A stretch of 6,807 nt of DNA, taken from NCBI GenBank assembly GCA_927911475.1, contig CAKMPP010000131.1:1-6807 (forward strand), given 5' to 3'. Positions 1 through 5,048 of the stretch are shown here, piece by piece. Under the pieces are notes generated by a model, which was not told where the DNA came from, did no database searches, and was given only the letters and a program-made list of their open reading frames with translations. Position 1 is the first letter of the stretch. Every line of letters starts with the position of its first letter. A program made the position numbers and the translations under genes. Origin of the DNA: an uncultured Solobacterium sp. GTDB lineage: Bacteria > Bacillota_I > Bacilli_A > Erysipelotrichales > Erysipelotrichaceae.

Positions 1-108
1 CTAAACAGTTTTGATGAGGAAACATTAAACTTGCATACTTTCAATCAGACTCTTCTATACAAAGTGGAATGTATATTACATATGATGATGCATATTATCG
101 TGTATTAA
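1..108 (+). CDS. 3' end of an upstream reading frame, probably the earlier part of the BIG_2 protein
   Basis: The frame starting at position 1 is open up to a TAA at 106-108 and runs in from outside the window, so it has no start here. Its first residues (LNSFDEETLNLHTFNQTLLY) look like normal coding sequence, while the last ones, rich in Met, His and Ile, do not. The next gene's first usable ATG at 69 lies inside this frame and that frame is open back to position 18. Adding one A to the AAA run at 61-63 joins the two into one continuous protein reading ...LLYKSGMYITYDD. I therefore think this is the upstream part of the 69-1526 gene with a one-base slip. A separate gene overlapping its neighbour by 40 bases is the alternative. 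Confidence 0.45.
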   Translation, partial: LNSFDEETLNLHTFNQTLLYKVECILHMMMHIIVY

Positions 109-1526
109 ATTGTGAATATACAAATCAAGGGATTAAAACAAACTTAGAACTAGTAAAAATGGAAGATGTGATTGATCAGTTTGAGATACAGGGCGGTACG
201 GATTTAGAGTTTAATCATGCAAGAATCTTTGATGGTAATGGAAATGTCATACAGGAAGGGACAGAGCAGAATCATTCTCTGTCCCTAATGTCCACGAGTT
301 TAATCAATCATACCTTTGATATAAAAGGATTTCGTGTATCACTAAAGGGTACGACTAGTTCGCTGCATGCGGATGTATCTAAACAATTACAAGTAGGTGG
401 ACTTTTATATGCAAATGCCGCATTAGATAATTTGCATATTCAATACAAGTGGGATAAGGATGAAGATGCAATTCAATATGGCTACTTAAAAGCAGATTTT
501 ACAACTACAGAGAACATTGGATTACGAAATGGTATGTATAAGGAGTTATACGGTGATTTTTCAAAACTAAATCCGAAAGATTTTATCAGTACAGTACAAA
601 ATATCTTTCAAACAAAGCAAGAAGTTTTGACTGATACCCTTACGCTTTGTACAGTTAAAATTCCTTTGCCAAATGCGCCTATGGTATCTGTCGTGATGAA
701 GTTGAACTTAAATATATACGCAACTGGTAAAGCAGAATTAGCATTTGTGCAGAATCATGTCGTGGGATGCGAAATTCGCAATGGTAATATGCGTATTATC
801 TCGGACCATAGTAAGAAAGCTACCGCATCAATTCGCGCTGAAACAGGTATTACACTTGGTACGAATCTTGCATTACATGCATTCAATCAAAATATTATGG
901 ATGCAGAGGTTGATGCAGGTGCGAAAGGGTATTTCCGTACGAAAACGTATCTATATAACGATGAAGGAAAAGCTGAAGCATACGATATAGATATACAGCC
1001 AGACCTTGTAGAAGAGTTATCAGAAGGAAATCCTGCTATTAAAGTATGTACAGAATTAAATGCGTATTGGTTATGTAATCTAAAACTAAATAGCTCTAAT
1101 AGTCTTGCTGGAAGATTTGGCTTTGGTAGAAACATACCGATACTAAGTGAATCGAATGCACCATTATTTCCAAAAGGAAAAGTTACATATGAAAACTGGA
1201 TGAGTGTTGATCATTGTAGTTGTGAGGATAGAGAAAAAGCTCCAACAGTTGATCCAATACAAGTGAAAAAGAGAATCACACTCAAAGACTATTCTTTGAT
1301 TACTGGTGTTGGTATTAGTATGGGTATACAAGTATCTGGACTTCCAGAAGGATATACAATAGAAGATTTAATATATACAAGTATGAATGAGGAGATTGCT
1401 GTAGTAAATACATTTGGAGAAGTAATAGGAAAGAAGACGGGTGGTACTGACATATTGATACAAACAAAGGATAAAAAGCACATTGTTCACTGCCATATAT
1501 TGGTTGTTGAGTTAAATCGAAAATGA
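69..1526 (+). CDS. BIG_2 (bacterial Ig-like) domain protein, function unknown, probably N-terminally incomplete
   Basis: The 485-residue product has no signal peptide or membrane segment as read. Residues about 402-482 look like a BIG_2 domain (Ig-like fold, common in surface proteins): the order is ITLKDYS, GLPEGYTIEDLIYTS, IAVVNTFGEVIGKKTGGTDI, then HIVHCHILVVE. Residues about 205-300 form alternating beta strands with spaced Gly and Asn, a pattern I associate with the C-terminal halves of large extracellular clostridial proteins; I cannot name the family. A Cys-x-Cys pair lies at 383-385, just before the BIG_2 domain. The ATG at 69 has no convincing ribosome-binding site, and residues 1-45 look like the inside of a longer protein, so the true start is probably upstream, beyond a frameshift near 61. 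The stop overlaps the essC start (ATGA), implying coupled translation with the secretion ATPase. A role as T7SS substrate or surface partner is inferred only from that position. Confidence 0.7.
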   Translation: MYITYDDAYYRVLNCEYTNQGIKTNLELVKMEDVIDQFEIQGGTDLEFNHARIFDGNGNVIQEGTEQNHSLSLMSTSLINHTFDIKGFRVSLKGTTSSLHADVSKQLQVGGLLYANAALDNLHIQYKWDKDEDAIQYGYLKADFTTTENIGLRNGMYKELYGDFSKLNPKDFISTVQNIFQTKQEVLTDTLTLCTVKIPLPNAPMVSVVMKLNLNIYATGKAELAFVQNHVVGCEIRNGNMRIISDHSKKATASIRAETGITLGTNLALHAFNQNIMDAEVDAGAKGYFRTKTYLYNDEGKAEAYDIDIQPDLVEELSEGNPAIKVCTELNAYWLCNLKLNSSNSLAGRFGFGRNIPILSESNAPLFPKGKVTYENWMSVDHCSCEDREKAPTVDPIQVKKRITLKDYSLITGVGISMGIQVSGLPEGYTIEDLIYTSMNEEIAVVNTFGEVIGKKTGGTDILIQTKDKKHIVHCHILVVELNRK

Positions 1527-1780
1527 TTTTATATGCTGAGTATAAAGATGAACTATGTTTGATATTGGTTGACGAGAATCGAGTAGAACATACAATATTC
1601 GGTTCTCATTTTACGTTGTATCAAAAAGATAATAGTGTTGTCATTCAAGTTGTAGAAGATGGTATTTCTTATTTATTAAAGGGTGAACAATCTTGTGTAG
1701 TACAAGAGATTCAGTTTAGTGCGATATCTTTCTATCAAGGATGGAATCATTTAAGTCGTATCTGTATCAAGATACGATAG
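1523..1780 (+). CDS. EssC fragment 1: N-terminal FHA-like domain
   Basis: This 85-residue reading frame begins with MILYAEYKDELCLILVDE and consists of short beta strands, as expected for the first cytoplasmic FHA-like domain of EssC. I see no conserved phosphothreonine-binding residues, which is usual for EssC FHA domains. After about residue 76 (..SFYQGWNHL) the sequence stops making sense and ends in SRICIKIR at a TAG. Inserting one T in the TTT run at 1750-1752 continues it directly into the next fragment as NHFKSYLYQDTIVIG. The ATG overlaps the preceding stop by four bases and has only a weak upstream purine stretch, so it probably depends on translational coupling. If the frameshift is real, the product is a lone FHA-like domain without a membrane anchor. 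Confidence 0.65.
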   Translation: MILYAEYKDELCLILVDENRVEHTIFGSHFTLYQKDNSVVIQVVEDGISYLLKGEQSCVVQEIQFSAISFYQGWNHLSRICIKIR

Positions 1781-3132
1781 TCATTGGTACAGTCATGAAT
1801 GATATAACCATTTCAACAGAACGATTAAATAGAAATGCAATTACAATCAATTATGATACAAAGGAAATCATTGTTGATACGTCCATACATGCATACTTAA
1901 ATCAAAGACGTATCTATAAATCTTCGTTTAAATCAGGTGATTTACTAGAAACTTATTATCTACGAATACAATTTGAAGATGATTTCATTCTTGTAAATCA
2001 ACCTTCGAATAGTAGTTGTCATTTAAGTTTGTTTAATCCTAAGAAAACAATTCTTAATCCAATCAAATATGACGAAATAGATACAATATATCAACCTGAT
2101 CTGATAGATGAATATACATTAACAGTAGAAGAGCCTGAACATATCAGTCATTACGAGAAACGTTCTGTAATCTTTTCTGTAGGACCTGCGATTACAATGA
2201 GTTTAGCATCCATGAGTGGTGCTTCTATCTCTATGTATCGTGGTTATATGAATGGTAGAGATGTTTTGGATATGTTACCGATGATTTTATTACCTAGTAT
2301 GATGTTGCTAAGTACAATTCTTTGGAATCCACTACAACAACGACATGAGAAAAAAGAAAACGAGAGAAAGATTCAGCTACGTAATATAGAGTATAAAGCC
2401 TATCTTGAACAATTAAAAATGAAAGTTGATAGAATTCATCAAATATATAATGACTCTACGAAGAAATTAGTTGCCAATCATAATCATCTACTTATGCAGA
2501 TTTATCCAAAATGTATTTATCTTCCAATTGGACAAACGAAAGGTGCAATCAACTATATTTTTGAACAACCGTTTCAATTTCAAAAAAGTGATTTTGAATT
2601 TCAAGAGAGTTTAAATGATATTGTCGCATATGCAAATACATTAGATGCACCTTATATTTTAAAACTTCAAAGTGGATGTCATGTTGTATTACAGCATTTA
2701 GATGAATATCTTTTCGGTATTCTTCGCTATTTATCAACAGCATATCGCCATCAAGATGTACTGATTGCATGCTTGATTCAAACAAAAGATGATGTTTCAT
2801 ATAGCTGGCTAAAAAAGATACCGCATATGTATCGCAATGGATCACGTTGTATATCATCATCCATACAAGAATTAAACATTAAAACGCAAAACTTCAATGG
2901 AATAAAAGTATTATTTAACATTTCAAATCAGTATTTAAGTGAATTGAAAGAATGGATTACATTTGATACTGTTGAACATTACAATGCAACACACATTCTG
3001 ATGAAAGAAGGAGATGCTATCATTGTTCGAAATCATGAGAAAAAGACATTTCATCAATGTTATAAATACAATGATTTGATAAAGGCGGATGTAAAATATC
3101 AAATATCTACTAAACAAATCTATAACAAATAA
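1741..3132 (+). CDS. EssC fragment 2: second FHA-like domain, two membrane segments and linker domain
   Basis: The 463 residues cover the middle of EssC. Residues about 8-90 are an FHA-like domain: IGTVMNDITI replaces the usual IGR..NDI core, and FKSGDLL matches the FHA 'GD' turn, but the phosphopeptide-binding Arg and the SxxH motif are absent, so it is degenerate. Two hydrophobic segments follow (about 142-166, containing VGPAITMSL, and 175-195, MLPMILLPSMMLLSTILW). A charged coiled coil (about 198-245) comes next. Then a linker domain: LFGILRYLSTAYRHQDV and SYSWLKKIPHMYRNG match the conserved pre-D1 region of EssC (the 'LRSL...D...W.WLPH' pattern). It ends out of frame with YQISTKQIYNK, just before the D1 lead-in. 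The ATG at 1741 lacks a proper ribosome-binding site and lies within the FHA1-FHA2 junction, so this is better read as a piece than as an independent gene. Confidence 0.75.
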   Translation: MESFKSYLYQDTIVIGTVMNDITISTERLNRNAITINYDTKEIIVDTSIHAYLNQRRIYKSSFKSGDLLETYYLRIQFEDDFILVNQPSNSSCHLSLFNPKKTILNPIKYDEIDTIYQPDLIDEYTLTVEEPEHISHYEKRSVIFSVGPAITMSLASMSGASISMYRGYMNGRDVLDMLPMILLPSMMLLSTILWNPLQQRHEKKENERKIQLRNIEYKAYLEQLKMKVDRIHQIYNDSTKKLVANHNHLLMQIYPKCIYLPIGQTKGAINYIFEQPFQFQKSDFEFQESLNDIVAYANTLDAPYILKLQSGCHVVLQHLDEYLFGILRYLSTAYRHQDVLIACLIQTKDDVSYSWLKKIPHMYRNGSRCISSSIQELNIKTQNFNGIKVLFNISNQYLSELKEWITFDTVEHYNATHILMKEGDAIIVRNHEKKTFHQCYKYNDLIKADVKYQISTKQIYNK

Positions 3133-3220
3133 TCACTCTTTCTTTTCCATCTATGACGTTGATACGATTGAAGACTTAAATATATATGATCGATGGAGTA
3201 ATAGCGATATAGCAAAGTCT

Positions 3221-3997
3221 ATGCAGATTCGTTTAGGAAAAGATGTATATAATCAACCAATTTATTTTGATTTACATGAATGCAAGGATGGTCCACATGG
3301 TCTCGTTGCAGGGACAACAGGTAGTGGAAAAAGTGAACTAATTACTACATTACTTTTATCCTTAGCTATTTCTTTTTCACCTAATGATTTACAGATTGTA
3401 TTAATCGATTTTAAGGGTGGTGGAGCGGGTTCTGTATTATGCTTAAAAGACCATCAATTACCTCATGTCTGTGGGAATCTTTCAAATCTTGATATTGATG
3501 ATATGAAACGGTCATTGCATGCATTAAAGAATATATGTTCTTATCGTGAAAAACTATTTAAAGAAGTATCGAACACGTATGGATTTCCTATCATTAACTT
3601 AAACGCATATCGAAAGGCAATTACATCAAATACCGAATATCCTTCATTAGCCGAACTTGTGATAGTTGTAGATGAATTTGCTGAGCTTAAAAGAGAAAGG
3701 CCAGAGTTTTTAGAAGAACTGATTGTTATTGCTCGTGTTGGTAGATCACTTGGGATACATTTAATTCTTGCTACACAGAAACCTGCAGGTGTTGTAAATG
3801 ATCAGATTTGGGCAAATACAAATTTCCGTATTTGTATGCGTGTTGCAGATAGACAAGATTCAATGGAGGTATTACATGATGCTAGAGCTGCATTCTTACA
3901 AAAACCAGGAGAGTTCTATTTATGCAATTCGGGTGGAATTCAATACGGTATTGCAGGATATGCTCATGCAAAAAAAAGCACCGCTAAGACATATTGA
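3221..3997 (+). CDS. EssC fragment 3: catalytic FtsK/SpoIIIE ATPase domain D1
   Basis: This is the ATP-hydrolysing D1 domain. Motifs read directly: GPHGLVAGTTGSGKSE with Walker A at 3311-3334; VLIDFKGGGAGS; Walker B VIVVDEFAEL with Asp at 3671 and Glu at 3674; and ARVGRSLGIHLILATQKP followed by GVV..QIWANTNFRICMRV, the signature stretch of EssC/EccC ATPases. The frame is open upstream of the ATG back to 3095 and encodes HSFSIYDVDTIEDLNIYDRW, the typical EssC lead-in to D1, so the ATG at 3221 is internal to the domain and not a true start. The 3' end (..GIAGYAHAKKSTAKTY) leaves the family pattern at the A8 run 3970-3977; after removal of one A it continues as KKAPLRHIEIL. All catalytic motifs appear intact, suggesting the domain was recently, or still is, functional. 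Confidence 0.8.
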   Translation: MQIRLGKDVYNQPIYFDLHECKDGPHGLVAGTTGSGKSELITTLLLSLAISFSPNDLQIVLIDFKGGGAGSVLCLKDHQLPHVCGNLSNLDIDDMKRSLHALKNICSYREKLFKEVSNTYGFPIINLNAYRKAITSNTEYPSLAELVIVVDEFAELKRERPEFLEELIVIARVGRSLGIHLILATQKPAGVVNDQIWANTNFRICMRVADRQDSMEVLHDARAAFLQKPGEFYLCNSGGIQYGIAGYAHAKKSTAKTY

Positions 3998-4763
3998 AAT
4001 CTTAGACCAACAAGGAAATGTTGAAGTATCATCTGCTTTAAAACAAACACAACCTGCACAGATAACACAAGTATTAAATACTATACGAATGCTATACCCA
4101 TCTAATGTAAAACAATTGTGGTTAAGTCCATTGTCGTTACATCCAATTCCTTGTGATACCGAGTTTTCAATTGGATATATTGATGATTATTATTTATTTA
4201 CACAACCAAAACTATTATTAGATTTTATAGTTAATCATAGCTATCTGTTTGTAGGTAAATCTTATCAAGAACGAAATAATATCGCAAAACTCTTGTTGCA
4301 TCGACTTCAACAAACAAACCAAGCAGTATTTATAATTGATGATTTATTTTTTAATAATAATAGTAATATCAATTTATTTCACAATGATGATCAAGAAGTT
4401 TTATGCAATCTATTTAGTAATATAAAACGAAACCAGAAATCATATCTATTCATTACGGATTTAACACTATTTTTGCAGAATGATATTAATAGAGAATATT
4501 TAATGAAAGTACTTGAGATGAATCAAAAGTATAATATTCGTTTAGTGCTCCTAAATCAAAGTGTTGTTACGATTCCATATCGAATCTTAACTCTAATTTC
4601 ATGGAAGGTTAGTTTAAGCAATGATAATATACAAGAAATACAAGCTTTATTTTCTACGACTGAAAAATGTATTCAAAAAAAGAGTGGGTATGGCTTAGTT
4701 ATGTTACATCAGAATTTACTCGAATGCAGTTTCTTTCAAATGGGAGATATCCATGAGGCGTAG
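3978..4763 (+). CDS. EssC fragment 4: C-terminal degenerate ATPase domain
   Basis: About 261 residues of plausible EssC sequence begin right after the A8 run (APLRHIEILDQQGNVEV) and end at the TAG 4761-4763. The same frame is open further upstream to 3798, but that part lies in the shadow of D1. The first in-frame ATG after the slip is 4089. IEILDQQGNV, KQLWLSPL and FSIGYIDD match the EssC region that precedes each later ATPase domain. The nucleotide-binding loop is degenerate: VGKSYQERNNIAKLL (VGKS at 4251-4262) has a first Gly but E-R-N where G-K-S/T should be. SYLFITDLTLFL stands where Walker B would be, without the acidic pair. The C-terminus (IRLVLLNQ, ISWKVSLS, GYGLVMLHQNLLECSFFQ) resembles the end of the last EssC ATPase domain, D3. 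In relatives this region contacts substrates; here it probably binds little or no ATP. Confidence 0.65.
   Translation, partial: APLRHIEILDQQGNVEVSSALKQTQPAQITQVLNTIRMLYPSNVKQLWLSPLSLHPIPCDTEFSIGYIDDYYLFTQPKLLLDFIVNHSYLFVGKSYQERNNIAKLLLHRLQQTNQAVFIIDDLFFNNNSNINLFHNDDQEVLCNLFSNIKRNQKSYLFITDLTLFLQNDINREYLMKVLEMNQKYNIRLVLLNQSVVTIPYRILTLISWKVSLSNDNIQEIQALFSTTEKCIQKKSGYGLVMLHQNLLECSFFQMGDIHEA
4742..4746 (+). promoter_or_regulatory. Ribosome-binding site of the yukD-like gene
   Basis: GGGAG six bases before the ATG at 4753. It lies inside the last codons of essC, so the small gene can be translated by coupling or by its own initiation even if essC translation stops at a frameshift. Confidence 0.6.
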
Positions 4764-5013
4764 TGATGTTCTATGTATCTATATTCAGTTTCCAATGATT
4801 AAAAGAGAATATGAATGTAGAGTGAATTTAGATAATCGTTTTCAAGATATCTTAGAACAATTAGTTGCATTAAAGAGTGACGATTTTGGTGATATGTATC
4901 AATTATGTAATTTGATAATTATTCAATGTAATGATACGAAACAATACTGTAGTATGAATGAATCACTAAGAACTTTACGAGTAAAAGAGGGTATGACTTT
5001 CAAGGTTTATTGA
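4753..5013 (+). CDS. YukD/EsaB-like ubiquitin-fold protein of the type VII secretion locus
   Basis: The 86-residue protein has the layout of YukD/EsaB: a first strand (VLCIYIQFP), a second strand (YECRVNLDNRFQDILEQLVAL) leading into the helix, a central strand (LCNLIIIQCND) and a C-terminal SLRTLRVKEGMTFKVY. The last part parallels the YukD ending 'L...GI..GD.L.I'. YukD/EsaB proteins adopt a ubiquitin-like fold but lack the C-terminal Gly-Gly needed for conjugation, as here. They are cytoplasmic accessory or regulatory proteins of T7SSb; the mechanism is not settled. The start overlaps the essC stop by 11 bases and has a good GGGAG site. Four cysteines (residues 8, 22, 52 and 59 or so) are more than I would expect. 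The gene follows essC, whereas in Bacillus subtilis yukD precedes the ATPase gene. Identification rests on size, strand pattern and neighbour. Confidence 0.7.
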   Translation: MRRSDVLCIYIQFPMIKREYECRVNLDNRFQDILEQLVALKSDDFGDMYQLCNLIIIQCNDTKQYCSMNESLRTLRVKEGMTFKVY

Positions 5014-5017
5014 ACAG

Positions 5018-5026
5018 TGTTAAAAT
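5018..5026 (+). promoter_or_regulatory. Possible extended -10 promoter for the peptidase gene
   Basis: TGTTAAAAT fits a TGn extended -10 followed by TAAAAT (5 of 6 to TATAAT). No good -35 lies at the right distance; the best 17-base-spaced hexamer is TTTCAA at 4998-5003, inside the yukD-like gene. Transcription would start near 5033, giving a very short leader with the GGAGGT at its front. This would let the peptidase be expressed apart from the T7SS operon. AT-rich DNA produces such matches by chance. Confidence 0.3.
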
Positions 5027-5034
5027 ACTGCCAT

Positions 5035-5040
5035 GGAGGT
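5035..5040 (+). promoter_or_regulatory. Ribosome-binding site fixing the peptidase start at 5049
   Basis: GGAGGT eight bases before the ATG at 5049 is a near-perfect Shine-Dalgarno site. It decides the start in favour of MTKFNDM over the in-frame ATG at 5010, which overlaps the yukD stop, has no such site and would add 13 residues (MNSVKILPWRFIA) not expected in the family. Confidence 0.85.
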
Positions 5041-5048
5041 TTATTGCT

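Larger units (their letters stand above)
1523..4763 (+). pseudogene. essC: Type VII secretion ATPase EssC (YukB-like), interrupted by three frameshifts
   Basis: EssC is the membrane-bound FtsK/SpoIIIE-family motor that drives export of WXG100-type substrates in Bacillota T7SSb. Four consecutive pieces in frames 2, 1, 2 and 3 encode successive parts of one EssC. One added T at 1750-1752, one A removed in 3093-3132 (for example 3127-3129) and one A removed from the A8 run at 3970-3977 restore a single frame of about 1079 residues ending at 4763. Inferred order: FHA-like 1 (about 1-75), FHA-like 2 (80-165), two membrane segments (about 214-268), basic coiled coil, linker domain, ATPase D1 with Walker A GTTGSGKS (about 597), then one degenerate ATPase domain. 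Typical EssC proteins have about 1480 residues and three ATPase domains, so roughly one domain is missing. Apart from the slips there are no stop codons and the D1 motifs are intact, which favours recent mutation or sequencing error over old decay. Gene start overlaps the upstream stop (ATGA at 1523). Confidence 0.8.

Noticed and set aside
745..990. Second-frame open stretch inside the BIG_2 gene
   Set aside because: Composition is atypical (MCRIMSWDAK...), it has no start signal and is fully contained in a better-supported gene.
69..1526. Identification of the BIG_2 gene as EssB or EsaA
   Set aside because: There is no pseudokinase-like pattern, no central membrane helix (EssB) and no multi-helix membrane end (EsaA); the Ig-like C-terminus fits neither.
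2549..3117. Reverse-strand open frames opposite essC
   Set aside because: They are rich in His, Met and Tyr, lack ribosome-binding sites and lie antiparallel to well-supported EssC sequence; they are mirror images of AT-rich coding DNA. The same holds for reverse-strand frames at 887-1135, 1289-1483, 5000-5185, 5384-5847 and 6304-6802.
3798..3977. Start of the fourth EssC piece at the ATG 3798
   Set aside because: This part overlaps the conserved D1 signature in another frame and translates into sequence with no family resemblance; meaningful sequence begins at 3978.
3970..3997. Programmed -1 frameshift of dnaX type at the A8 run
   Set aside because: A -1 shift would read into a TAA within four codons; the downstream EssC sequence needs a +1 change, so this is not a dnaX-like site.
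5010..5026. TTGAAC (5010-5015) as -35 paired with TAAAAT (5021-5026)
   Set aside because: The spacer is only 5 bases, far from the required 16-18.
5010..5048. Longer peptidase start at ATG 5010
   Set aside because: It overlaps the yukD-like stop, has no ribosome-binding site and adds 13 atypical residues, while ATG 5049 has GGAGGT at ideal spacing.
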